In this document: piece after piece, positions 36,105 through 46,890 of the stretch
Position numbering within the stretch: the first letter of the stretch is position 1
Layout of the letters: each line of letters begins with the position of its first letter
Assembly (NCBI GenBank): GCA_947683625.1
Contig: CANTUR010000037.1
Location: 1,922,001-1,986,000 of the forward strand
DNA length: 64,000 nucleotides
Reading direction: 5' to 3'
Source of the DNA: Mallotus nudiflorus
Lineage: Eukaryota; Streptophyta; Magnoliopsida; Malpighiales; Euphorbiaceae
Notes under the pieces: generated by a model
Told to the model about the DNA's origin: nothing
The model's input: the letters and a program-made list of their open reading frames with translations, nothing else
Database searches by the model: none
Translations under genes and position numbers: made by a program

Positions 36105-37335
36105 ATGGCTCCTAAGTAACCAAGTAAGGCTCCTTCATCTTTTGAAAATCCTCATTCAAAGAAAGACAAGCCAAAGAGAACACATTCTCTTTTTTCATAC
36201 TCTACTCAATATTTCAAAAAAAGAGTCTCTCAATTTCAAAATAGATCTCTTATTTCTTCTTGCTTCATGGATGAATCAACCCTCAAAGTAATTGGTTAGT
36301 ATGATGAAGTCAAGGAACTTCTTTTAAGAGGTGGGATATATGATTTTGCTTTTTAACCTCTTCCCTCTTATCAATCTCTCATTGTTGAATTTCTTTCATC
36401 ATACAATGATCTAATCCATCAAGTATGATGATGTTAACCTTTATTTCTCCATGAGGTTCAAATTGGGAGGACAAGATCATTTTATGACACATTAAGAGTT
36501 TAATACTCTTTTTAGTTTTTCATAAAAGGGACATTTTCAAATAAAAGATCATTGGCTTGCTTCCTCCTTTGTGAATAAGGTCAAGGCTCATAATGCTCTT
36601 GAATTCTCTACTGGACACACTAAAGCATCTTATCTCAAATCCAAAGCTCTTTGGTATGTATACCATTTTCTTACCTACTCTATCAATGGTAGAGCTCTCT
36701 CAAATAAGACCCTTTCTCTTGATGATATTTTCATCCTATATTGTTTTTATTATGATGAAAAGATTGCTTTGGGGAGATTCTTATAATGGAGGATTTGGCT
36801 AATTAGTGATAGTCACATTGGTGCAATTTATATTGGTGGAATTATCATAAAGTTAGCTTAATTCTATGGTATTAATTTTGATCCTTTACCTTTTACAAAA
36901 CCCATGCTCCTTGATGAAACTTTTATAAAAAACTCCAGACAATTCACTTCTATTAATGATGTTTGGGTTTGGAAGCATGATCTTAGAGGAAGTGAGCATA
37001 TTGATGCTATGTTTCAAGAGTTATAAGATCAAGAAGGTTAAGAAATTGGTGGAGAAGAAGAACTTTTAACTCATGATACTCCTTTAAGGAAAAGAACAAG
37101 AAGTAACAGAAGTTCAACTCAAGGTGGTTAAGCATATGGAGATGAACCTCAATGGGTTGGGAAACTTTTTTATAGGATTAGTTTGATGGAATCAAACTTC
37201 AATGCCTACTTTGACCAAGTGGATGTTCACATAGCTCATCTTTAATATGATGTCCACTATCTATATAAGCAATAAGGATATTCTTACTCGTATGCACCTT
37301 TTACTCATCCACCTCCACCTCCTCCACAAGACTAG
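36105..37335 (+). pseudogene. Accessory (env-position) ORF of the Sirevirus-type element
   Basis: About 410 codons between pol and the 3' LTR, one frame change near 36425. Starts MAPK, lysine/serine-rich N-terminus, then KALWYVYHFLTYSINGRA and LSLDDIFILYCFYYDEKIAL, which resemble the 'plant transposon protein' type ORFs found in this position of some plant retroelements, an Asp/Glu-rich stretch, and a Pro-rich C-terminus (THPPPPPPQD, stop 37333). No signal peptide or clear membrane segment is seen, so an envelope role is not supported. About twelve in-frame stops, nearly all TAA or TAG where CAA/CAG would fit. Function unknown. Confidence 0.6.
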
Positions 37336-38323
37336 ATTTTTTTTTATTTTATGCATTTTTTTGTCTGTTTTTGTTTAGTTTATTTTTAATTTCTAAGCTT
37401 TGAGCTGTTTATGTTAGTTTATTTTCTTTTTATCTTTAGTTTATAAGATAGTAGCTACTAGTTTCATTAATGCAATTTTTATTTTAAAATTTCCTTTTGC
37501 ATTTTGTCAAAGAGGGAGAAATATTTGATTTTGAATTTTTTTACTTGCATAATTTGTTTAAATTTTACATAATTTTATTTATTCATGATTTGTTTGAATT
37601 TTTTTTTTGTATAATTTGCTTGCATAATTTGTTTGAATTTTACATAATTTTGTTTATGCATGCATTGTAAGTGTGGCTAGTTTTGTCATATTTAATAATC
37701 ATATTATCATGTTTTTATATTTATGATAAAAGGCCTTGTTTTGCTTACTTTATATTCAAGATGGATGATATTTTATTAGTTTTGGTCTATCTTGTTTTTA
37801 TTGTTTTAGTTCTTGGTCTTTTGTTTCCTTTTTAATTCATGATATATTAAGTGCTACATGATCATGAGTTATGCAAGTATTAAGCTTTTAAAATATATGC
37901 ACTATATTTGTGATGTATTAAAGGGAAATTTGTTTATGTCAAAGTTTTTAAATTTATATTTCTTATCATGACCAAAGGGGGAGAAATAAAGAAATATATC
38001 AAATTTGTTAAGTGGTCTTATTTTTTTTCTTTAAGGAAGAATCAAAATTTATTTCAAAAAGGTAGATTTAAATTTTTCTATAAAGGGGGAGATATTCTTT
38101 TATTTATAAAATACCATTATTTATTTTCTTTCAATTGGTATTATTGTATTATTATTCTTCATTAATTTACATTTGATTGAATTCCTTATTTCCTTAAACT
38201 TAATATTATTATGATATGCATGAATTAAGGGGGAGTTAAAATCATTTAGTTAAATGAAATTCAAATCATCACACATTTCACTTTATATTATTTTCACAAA
38301 CTCAAAATAAGTTTGTCAAAATC
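37336..38323. other. 3' untranslated region of the Sirevirus element with repeated PPT-like tracts
   Basis: Non-coding. Purine tracts of the form AAAGGGGGAGA recur at about 37508 (caaagagggagaa), 37973, 38082 and 38226, before the terminal tract at 38324. Multiple polypurine tracts upstream of the 3' LTR are a Sirevirus trait. Confidence 0.65.
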
Positions 38324-38344
38324 AAAAGGGGGGGGGGGGGAGAA
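38324..38344 (+). promoter_or_regulatory. Terminal polypurine tract with a 13-G run
   Basis: AAAA followed by 13 G (38328-38340) and AGAA, directly abutting the 3' LTR TGTTGA. Primes plus-strand synthesis. Confidence 0.85.
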
Positions 38345-39368
38345 TGTTGACCTTAGCAATAATCAATCTTGACTTTTACTTTAACAAACTTAATTTTGAG
38401 TATTTAATGGTCATAAGCATAGTCAAGATTGAGATCAAGTTCGAGAAAAAATTACGCAAAATGTGCAATATGAGCAATTAGACAGAATTGATCCCAAGCT
38501 TGGTCCTAACAAGGACTATGCCTAGGACTAGGCAGTCCCGATCGAGACCATAGGTCAGGCCAAGACCAATTTAAGCAAAATTGTCCAATCTTGGTAGAAC
38601 TAATCCCGAGCTTAGTCCCAAGTAGGACCATGCCCAGGATTGAGTCAAAAGTTAAAAAATAATGGCTACAAACGACTATCTTTTGAGCATCCTAGCCAGG
38701 ATTGAAGTAATCTCAACCATGACTTGACAAATTACAGCTCAAAAGTCCAAAATTCATTCAAATGAGGTTTGATTTTATTGGGGATGAAAGTATTGCTTTC
38801 AACAGCTACAATTGAATTTCTTAAGTATAAATACAGTTTCTAAAGATCATTTAGGGGTTAAAAAACTTATTTATTCATTATATTGTCAAACATTCAATTA
38901 AGCTCTCTAAACTCCTTTCAAATTCATTTTATATTTTGAATAACTCTTATGAGAGTTGGTGAGGGTTAGAATATAAATTCTTGTTCTTTAATTTTCTAGG
39001 ATTAAGAAAATAAGAAGTGAGATTCTATTATAAAGGCATTGGTTTAAGTGTTTAGCCATTAAAACACTTGGGAATTCAATTTTAGTGTGAGCCTTGAAAA
39101 CACTTGTGTATTGGTTTTTGAGTGAGCCATGAAAACTCAAGTTGTAAGGTTTGAGTTGAGCCTAAAACTCAAGTTGTAAGAATCAATCTAGGAAATAGAT
39201 TATGGTGATTCAAAATCCTAACTTAGGGATAAGTTAGGTGCAGATGTAGGATTGTTGAGAATTTGAAATCCTTAAATTCTTGTGTTCATCATTTTTCCTT
39301 CTCAACATTCTTTTAATTTTCTTTTATTGTTTGATAGCCTTATTCACCACCTGTTTAGAGCACTTTCA
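38345..39368 (+). repeat. 3' LTR of the Sirevirus-type element
   Basis: 1024 bp, longer than the 5' LTR because it keeps the block at about 38690-39060 (with a tttaagtataaatac TATA-like box). Starts TGTTGACCTTAGCAATAATC as does the 5' LTR. Carries the parallel palindrome series (38490-38720). Ends CACTTTCA, after which Athila integrase resumes. Confidence 0.88.
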
Positions 39369-40360
39369 CTCTTATCATGCCAATGCTTGGTTCTTTCTTT
39401 GTACAATTTAGCATTCTTATAAGCTAAGTGTCAGAGTTCTTCTAACTCCTAGAGTTGCAATAATCACTTCTTGCCTACTTCATTCATGTCGAAATTGAGA
39501 GATTTGATTGCCCAATATGCTTTATGTTCAAGCTTAATTGGTAAGTGAAGACTTTTCCATATAATATTTTATATGGAGATTTACCAATTAGTGTCTTGAA
39601 TACTGTGCATTAAGCCCATAAAGCGACATTAGGTTTAGTAAACCAATCCTTCTTCGAACTTCCTACCATTTTCTTTAAGATTTGCATCAGATCTTGATTT
39701 ATGATCTCAGCCTGTCCATTGGAATAGGGATGGTATGGTATTGCTACTTAGTGATGTATTCTATATTTCTTCAAAGGAGTTTCCAGTTGCTTATTGCAAA
39801 AATGCGAGCCTCAATCACCTATTAGTGCTCTTAGCATTCTAAACCTTGCAAAGATCTTCTTGAGAAACTTGACAACCACTATTATATCATTGGTTGGAGT
39901 TGTTATGGCTTCCACCATTTCAAAACATAATCCAAACCAACAAGAACATAGCAATTTCCATAAGAAGAAGGGAATGGTCCCATGAAATCCACTTCCCACA
40001 CATAAAAAAACTCCACTTCTTAAATATTATAGAGTGCCATCTTATCCCTTTTAGTGATGTTCTCCATTATTTGATTGCTATCATAAATTTGAATAAAGTC
40101 TCTATATTTTAAAACAATGTTGGCCAATAAAATCCACTCTTTAATATTAGAGCTACTGTTCTTAAAGCTCTAAAATGTCCACCATACAAAGAACTATGAC
40201 AATGAGATATAATTGAAGGTACCTCTAAAGAGGGTATAGATCTTCATATTAATCCATTAGCACATGTTTCTTTATATAATTGGATCATCTCATAAATAAT
40301 GTTTAACCACTGAAAGAAATTTCTTTCTTTATGGATACGTGAACCCTTATGTTAACATGC
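39369..40360 (-). pseudogene. Athila integrase, core and N-terminal parts
   Basis: Minus strand: WEVDFMGPFPSSYGNCYVLV with the first catalytic Asp near 39975-40005, then ATPTNDIIVVVKFLKKIFARF, RALIGD (second Asp), and in further frames a YHTIPIPMDRL-like worn YHPQTNGQ, the TSYWAIKSLNFD block near 39490-39530 and TKHWHDKR at the insertion point. Typical Athila integrase order. Multiple frameshifts and stops. Confidence 0.82.
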
Positions 40361-40793
40361 CATATGCTAAGTAATTATCAATGTTTGCATACCATAGTGG
40401 ATCTAATTATTGCATAGCAAAAAGAAGCTCAAATGGGAAGTTATCATTAATTTCCACTTCTTTAGGTGTCAATTTGTCATTTTGTTCTAATTGATAAAAG
40501 TTGATCAGCCACCAAATTCTCACTTCCCTTCTGGTCTTCGATTTTTAGATCAAATTCCTACAATAATAAAACCCAACAAATGAATCTTGGTTTAGCATCT
40601 TTTTTGGCAAACAAGTATCTTAAAGTTGCATGGTTAGTGTAAACAATAACTTTAGATCCTAAAATGTAAGATCTAAATTTCTTAATAGAAAATACTATGC
40701 AAGCATCTCTTTTTCAGTTGTGGTATAATTTAATTGTGCATCTGAGAGAGTCCTACTTGCTTAGTAAACAACATAGTGTTTGTTGTCTTTCCT
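40361..40793 (-). pseudogene. Athila RNase H to integrase connection
   Basis: Minus strand carries a KVIVYTNHATLRYLFAKKDA type RNase H end (about 40590-40660) and a PRFIRWVLLLQEFDL-like segment (about 40560-40590), in broken frames. Confidence 0.75.
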
Positions 40794-41850
40794 CTAACCA
40801 AAGACTGCTCCCATTGTAAAGTCACTTGCATTACATATAAGCTCAAAAGGGATGGACCAATATGGAGGAGAAATGATAAGGGCAAAAATTAAAGCTTTCT
40901 TTAACCTATTAAAAGCCAATAAACAAGAGTCATCAAAATTGAATGGTGCATCTTTAATCAATAATTGAGTCAAGGGTTTAGCAATTAAAGAAAAATCTTT
41001 GATGATCCATTGGTAGAATTCGACATGGCCCAAGAAACCTCTGACTCCTTTAACTAAAGTTAGTGGTGGCAATTTCTCAATAACTTTAATTTTTTCCTTG
41101 TCCACCTTAATTCCTACATTAGAGATTTTATGACCCAAAACAATGCCCTTATCTACTATAAAATGGTATTTCTCCTAATTCAAGACAAGGTTAGTATCTT
41201 TACAATGTTTCAACACTTTATCAAGATTCAATAGACATAATTTAAATGAATCTCCAAAAATAAAGAAGTCATCCATGAATACCTCCATAATATTTTCAAT
41301 GAAATTCAAGAAAATTATAGTTATGCACCATTGGAAAGTTGTTGGAGCATTGTAAAGACCAAATGACATCCTTCTATAGGAAAATGTGCCATAAGGATAA
41401 GTAAAAGTAGTCTTTTCTTGATCCTTCGAGGCTATACATATTTGGTTTTAGCCTGAGTATCCATCCAAGAAGTAATAATAGGTGTGCCTCGTAATCCTCT
41501 TAAGCATTTAATCAATGTAAAGTAAGGAGAAATGGTTCTTCCTTATGGCATTATTAAGTTTTCTATAGTCAATGCAAACTTGCCACTCATCTACCACTCT
41601 TTTGGAGATCATCTCACCCTCTTCACTTTGTAGAACCACCATACCATTTTTCTTTGGAATGCATTGTATTGGACTCACACATTCACTATTGAATATGGGG
41701 TATATAATTCCAATATCAAGAAGCTTCACTATTTATTTCTTCCCCACTTCTTATATATTAGGAATAAGCCTTCTTTGCCTCTTAGCAATGGCTTTGTATC
41801 CTTTTTCCTTTCCAATGTAGTGCATTTTGAAAGAAGGGATGATTCCCTTG
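40794..41850 (-). pseudogene. Athila reverse transcriptase and start of RNase H
   Basis: Three open stretches in order on the minus strand: 41508-41729 (LLDIGIIYPI, CVSPIQCIPKKNGM, DEWQVCIDYRKLNNA), 41175-41369 (MSFGLYNAPTTFQ and the catalytic VFMDDFFIFGDS) and 40794-41138 (LGHVEFYQWIIKDFS, then FELICNASDFTMGAVFG with the first RNase H Asp). This is the continuous RT-RNase H text of Athila elements, with the two catalytic Asp of FMDD kept. Confidence 0.9.
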
Positions 41851-42108
41851 ATATCTGTAATTTACATGCCATAGCCTTCCATCTTTTTCTTATAACCTCA
41901 CACACTTGATTTTCTTATTCCTTTAGGTGTTTTTTAAAGATTATGATAGGTAGGGTGTTCCCTTCCCCAATAAAAAGTGTATCTTAAGTGGCTAGGTAAA
42001 GGTTTGAGTTCTAAATGAGGGGGGTTTCTCTATAGAGGGTGGAATGGCAATGTTAATTTAGGTGAGAACCTTAGGTTTGGTAAAGGTACACTCGTCCTCT
42101 TCATATGG

Positions 42109-42677
42109 CTATTCACTCTCCATTTGTTTAACAAATTTCATTCTCTCTTGCACTTCTTTCACACACTCATCTACCACTTTAGCCCTTATCAATAACTTTT
42201 CTTCACATAAAGACTGCTTAATCAATTTAGACATTGTAAACTCTACCTTTTCATCTCCCACTCTTAAGGTGATTTTTCCATCATAAACATCAATAATAGC
42301 CTTCCCGGTGTTGAGAAATGGTCTCCTTGAAATAAGAGGAAAATTTTTATCTTGCTTAAAATCCAAAATCACAAAATCTATCAGAAACATAAATTTGACC
42401 ACCTTGAGAAGCACATCTTCAATCATTCCAAATTACTATTGGTGTTGAGACAGTGGTCTACAAGTTGAAAAGTCATATTGCTGTTGATTGCAACTCTAAG
42501 AGTTAATTCCTTGAAAAGTGAAAGAGGCATAAGGTTAATACTTGCTCCCAAATCATATAAACATTTTGAAAATTCCTTAGAGTCAATTATATAAGGAATT
42601 GTGAAACTCCCTAGACCTTTTAGATTGATTAGGATTTTTCTTGAAATGATATAGCTACATGTTTCAATTAAAGGCAT
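42109..42677 (-). pseudogene. Athila aspartic protease
   Basis: 42423-42677 includes GSFTIPYIIDSKEF and LYDLGASINLMPLSLFKEL, the Athila protease active-site block (DLGAS). 42109-42426 continues IEDVLLKVVKFMF, then LISRRPFLNTGKAIIDVY and ITLRVGDEKVEFTM, the C-terminal protease half. Only a short frame change separates the two. Confidence 0.88.
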
Positions 42678-43870
42678 TATCTTATTATTGTCCCACTTTC
42701 ACTTATTGGTAATGACATCTTTAAGGAACTTAGCATATCTTAGCATCTCATTTACTACTTCTGAGAGAGGTAATTTTAGCTCCAAATTCTTAAAAGTCTT
42801 CAAAAATTTAGAAAACCACTTCTCATCCTCATTCATTTTCCATTGTTTAAGAGGAAATGAAAGCCTTGGAGCATATTTGGATGTGTCAATGATAAAGGGC
42901 TACTCCATATGATGTTCTTGCCTATCAACTTACTTTTCTTTAACAATCTCTTATACTTTTTCACTTTTCCTCTCTTGATTCTCCTTGTCATCTCTAGCCT
43001 TAAATGGTACTTCCTTAGGACTATGAAGCTATTTCTAACTTTTTAATGTGATAGATTTCACTTGCTCCTTCGGAATGACTGTTGGTGTTGCTAGGAAAAT
43101 GTCCTTGAGCTCTTATGGCAACCACATTTACTAGTTTTCCAAGTTGAACTTCAGTGTTATGAATTAAAGAGGCATGGTTCTAAGTAATTTGGGCAAATTT
43201 AGCCTTTATTAACTTTTGACTATCTTATTGATTAGTCATCTTGGAGGTCATCACATCAAAGAATTTTTCTAGCTTGGTCTACATGTTTGATAGTCTATCA
43301 TTATTTTGCTATGGTTGGAATCTAGGTGGTGGAGGTTTAATGGATTAATTGGAATAACCTTAAGTGTTTTGATTATTACTCCATAAGAATTTGGGATGGT
43401 TCCTCTACCTTTGATTATAAGTATTGGAAAAAGGATTATTGGCTTGCCTTAGTTAGAATTGACCTCCAACATAGCTGCAATTCTTAACCATACTATCTCC
43501 AAATATATTGTTATTCTGACACTCCATTGTATTTGAAGGTATCACAAATCTTTAAGAAGTTTTCTATATGCACATTAGGATCCTTTGAAGGTAAACCATG
43601 AAATAGCATATTGGACTTAATCATCTGTATAAGTGCCATAATTTATCTCAAAATTATTTGCTTGGATGTTAGGCCATGCTATGCTTTATTATGCTCCTTC
43701 AAGAATTGATATAGCAAACTCTAGAAGGGTTCTTTTTGCTACTCCTTATTGCTTAGTCATTTCTTTAGTTGCACTCTTTAATCTTCTATGATTTTCTTTC
43801 TTGAATCTAGACAAGTCCGAGATAAAGATCAATGGTTTTATCGGAGTGTGTCTCGTATTATGCATACAGA
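42678..43870 (-). pseudogene. Athila gag, internally deleted
   Basis: Minus strand from right to left: HGLPSKDPNVHIENFL near 43590-43640 (gag core start), then a jump past most of the core, NPFSNTYNQRxRNHPKFLW at about 43370-43440, an ENLEKFFDVMTSKMTNQ-like coiled segment (43230-43280), and NTEVQLGKLVNVVAIRAQGHF (43110-43170). The order fits Athila gag; the helical core between NGV and the Asn-rich tail is missing. Numerous stops. Confidence 0.75.
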
Positions 43871-43975
43871 ACCAAAGAGTACCTAAAAAGAGATTAAAAC
43901 ATAATTAAAATGGAGTAAAGTAAATAATGATTATAATCCAAGTAGCTAGCACTAATTATGATATTAGTTGCTCAA

Positions 43976-43993
43976 TCCCCAATAATGGCGCCA
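43976..43993 (-). promoter_or_regulatory. Athila primer-binding site (tRNA-Asp type)
   Basis: Minus strand reads TGGCGCCATTATTGGGGA; the tRNA-Asp type Athila PBS is TGGCGCCGTTGCCGGGGA, so three transitions separate them. Located nine bases from the LTR end. Confidence 0.88.
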
Positions 43994-44002
43994 AAAACTT
44001 AT

Positions 44003-46572
44003 TGTTCACCGAAAGTATACGGGTTGACAAGTAATAAATTGATGAGTAAAGTATCATTCCTATGAGAATTGATATAAGCATCTATTATATCTAGTTATAT
44101 TTGTTCAGAGCTTTAAATATAATTTGAATAGAGGCAATGGATAAACTAAAATAACTAACAAATGATCAACTGAAAAGAAAACTATCACTAGTTAATTAAT
44201 GAAGAAATGAATCCAAATGGAAACCATGTTATTAGGAGATTGTACACCACATTGTCATCAAATCAAATGACAAATCTATTTAGGTTACATACATACTTTA
44301 AGCTTTTATTAGTCATTTAGCCCTATTTCTCAAGTAATACTAAACTCTCAAAGCATGCATTAATTAAATCTCAAAGACATGGCTTAATTCTCATCATCAC
44401 CATAAAAATAAGACAACATCAATGTTAGTGTTAATTATTGCATAGTTTTTTTATTTAATTTCTATGGGATTTATTAATATTTATTTAGTTTATTATCTAT
44501 AATTAGTGTTTTAATAGGATTACCTTGATTTTACTTCATTTTGTGTTTCCTAGTTAATTTATGTATTTTTGGTATGTTTTTGTAGGAATTTTGTTTTCCT
44601 AAAGAGTCTAGGTTTCAAGCCTATAATTAAGGAGCTATTTTGAGAAGTTATTTTCCTAATTGGAGAAGATTTTGAAGGGGAAAATTGCTGCTTTAGTCCT
44701 TAGACGAATTTTGAATTATTTTCTCTATAATTAGAGAATTTTAGAGCCAAGTTATGAGAGCTAAATTAAGACAGTGAAGTTAAGGGAGCAATTTTAGGGA
44801 TTGAAGAGCTCAACAAGGATTGAAGATTGAAGTGCATTCAAACGAGTTTTATATATTCTTCTTCTTTTTTATTCTCTTATTATTTAATTTATGTTTGTAA
44901 TTATTTTTAAAGTCATGTTTGGCTAAACTCTTTTTAGGGTTTACCTCAGGAGTAGCTATTCTATAATGTGATTGAACACAAATTTTATTAATTTGATTTT
45001 TAGTTAATTCTATGAGTTGCTCTTCATGTCTTATATTTAATTAAGGGCCTAATTAATTGCATGTTTATGGGTAGATTCACCAATGAGAGTTGGGAGAATT
45101 TATTAGCTTTAGACTCATAAGACTTAGACCACTTGACCATGAGAGAAGATGAGCTCTTCGAGGAACCATGATAGTAGGCAGAGGTCTACAGTGGTAAACC
45201 AATAACTATTAAGGAACTTAATGAGTTAGGATTAATCTTTTAATCATAAGAGTAGGTTAAATCTTAATCTTGGCATACTTAATTGAACTCGAGAGATTTT
45301 TTAGGTATTGTAGGAAAATTACCCTTAAGTAAAATCAAGGTGTTTAATAATTTAAGCGTTCACGATATAATTGGAATAGTGAAACTAAACCTAGGCTCTA
45401 TGTTTTAATTATTTAATTTTCTCTTAGTTTAATTTTCTTTATTTGTTTAATCACTTTCAATTGATTTACTAGCTAAGATCATAATTAGAAATATTGGTAT
45501 TCAATATTGAATCCTTATGGGAACAATATCTTTTGTACTATAATTCACGATCCGTGCGCTTACGAGTTTTGAATGCAATAATCAAACATACAAGACATTA
45601 AGTAAACTTATAAGAGCATTGGATTGAATCAAGCTTTCTTAAGTTATTAATTAATCCAACATGAATTTATGGGTCTATTAGATCTACCATTTCTCAATTC
45701 ATAAAACTAAACTATAGTTGCATTTGGTCACAATACAACATTCAATAAGCTCAACAAACATAATATGTAAAATAAACAAGAACATATGTATTAAATAACT
45801 TAAATAAAATTTTTTTCCAAAATCCCAATAACATAAATAAAACTAGCCTAAAATGGCTTTAAATTTCATCATTCAATATTTAAATACAATCTAAAAGGTT
45901 ACCAAAATAATCATTAAATAGAAGGGGAGAGAGAAATTCTTATCAAGAAGCTTGTGGATCTTCACTGGAGTCTTCTTCTCTGGCTTCTTTTTCTCTTCTT
46001 TCTCCTCTCTCTTGGTTGTTATGGGTATTGTTTCCTAAGATGATCCTCCTAGAAAATTATGGTTCTTGTCCTTATATAGCCTCTTCTATAATGTCCCTTC
46101 ACCTCCCTTAGATTTTTTCTTTTAAAACATCCACCTCAACATGTTCTATGTCAGAATCATGTTGGTCACAACCACGTATGAAACCGTGATCATGATAAAG
46201 GGCTCTCAGTGAAGGGGTGGCAATCACTACATTATTGCGCTAGTCATAGAAGGCTGGGCTACCAGGATCCTATGATCGCACATATGTTTTGATCATAACA
46301 GAACCTCGACTTGGAATTGCTTACATCTATTAACCCACAATCACTCTTTATCTCATAATCATAACAGAGATGAACTCTATCTTTTCTTCATGCTTTGATC
46401 TTCTTTATGCTCCTTTTCACCACCAAACACCTCCAGATATACTTTTCCCTAAAAAAATAAAACAAAATATAAAAGTATATAATTTTATAACTAAATTAAC
46501 CTAAATTCAACCTAAGATAAATAAGTGCATGTTCAATTGAATCCTAAAACTATATACAATTTAGCACTAACA
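44003..46572 (-). repeat. 5' LTR of the Athila element, with nested solo LTR
   Basis: On the plus strand runs from TGTTCACCG (44003) to CACTAACA (46572), TG...CA. Without the insert at 44423-45580 and one duplication it is about 1.4 kb. It ends CGTATACTTTCGGTGAACA on the minus strand, as Athila LTRs do before the TGGCGCC PBS. No partner 3' LTR in the window. Confidence 0.8.
44423..45580 (+). mobile_element. Solo LTR (1158 bp) inside the Athila LTR, opposite orientation
   Basis: Flanked by perfect ATCAA repeats at 44418-44422 and 45581-45585. Starts TGTTAGTGTTAA, similar to the Athila LTR start (TGTTAGTGCTAAA on the minus strand), and ends near GATCCGTGCGCTTACGAG, the type of motif that ends Athila/Tat LTRs; the terminal CA appears as TA. 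It therefore seems to be a solo LTR of a related gypsy element. No coding. Confidence 0.65.
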
Positions 46573-46608
46573 CAAAGAACCAAAATAACTAAAAATGATA
46601 GCAATAGT

Positions 46609-46890
46609 TGGCAGCCACCTTATAGAAATGAACTAAAAACAAATTGTGATACATCTTTTAACAAGGAAAGGGAGGTACCCTAGGTCGCATTCATATGTAG
46701 AAATCACAAAGGAGAAATTATCCAAGCAAAAGCAAAAAAGGTGAAATGCTCATCACCAATGGTGGCAAAGGCTTTAAAAGTTAAATAGTCGATTAGATAT
46801 GCAAACAACAAAGACATGAGGAAGAAAACCATAGAGATAGATGCCTTAATAATGGTAAAGACTATGGAACACAAAACTGATGAAGTCTAA
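46609..46890 (+). pseudogene. RNase H-like (RVT_3) fragment
   Basis: Frame reads WQPPYRNELKTNCDTSFNKE, then RNHKGEIIQAKAKKVKCSSP, MVAKALKVK*SIRYANNKD and KTIEIDALIMVKTMEHKT. This is the RVT_3-type RNase H of plant LINEs and their derivatives: first Asp in NCDTS present, Glu of 'AEAL' changed to Lys, third Asp in EIDAL present. Two TGG-derived stops. Its upstream part was severed by the Athila LTR ending at 46572. It differs clearly from the RNase H of the LINE at 18 kb. Confidence 0.72.

Larger units (their letters stand above)
31432..39368 (+). mobile_element. Sirevirus-type Ty1/copia element inserted in Athila, IN-RT deleted
   Basis: LTRs at 31432-32172 and 38345-39368 (TGTTGACC...CTTTCA), initiator tRNA-Met-like PBS, long gag with coiled-coil region and CCHC knuckles, GAG-pre-integrase, RNase H end, an accessory ORF after pol and several PPT-like tracts before the 3' LTR. 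This layout, with palindrome-rich LTRs and multiple polypurine tracts, is that of Sireviruses. Integrase and most of RT are missing at about 34770. Shared CTCT flanks the insertion; a clean five-base duplication is not resolved. Confidence 0.85.
31150..46572 (-). mobile_element. Athila-type Ty3/gypsy element, interrupted and 3'-truncated
   Basis: Minus-strand element with 5' LTR (44003-46572), tRNA-Asp type PBS, gag, protease, RT, RNase H and integrase. Diagnostic features are the TGGCGCC PBS, the LGASINLMPLS protease motif and Athila-style RT text. It is interrupted by a Sirevirus-type copia element at 31432-39368 in integrase and a solo LTR at 44423-45580 in the 5' LTR. The 3' end (env-like region and 3' LTR) is absent. 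Many stops and frame changes. Confidence 0.88.

Noticed and set aside
36105..37335. Variant genetic code (TAA/TAG read as Gln), suggested by stops at glutamine positions
   Set aside because: Other genes here have TGG-to-TAG and CGA-to-TGA stops and frameshifts, and plant nuclear code is standard; C-to-T decay explains the pattern.
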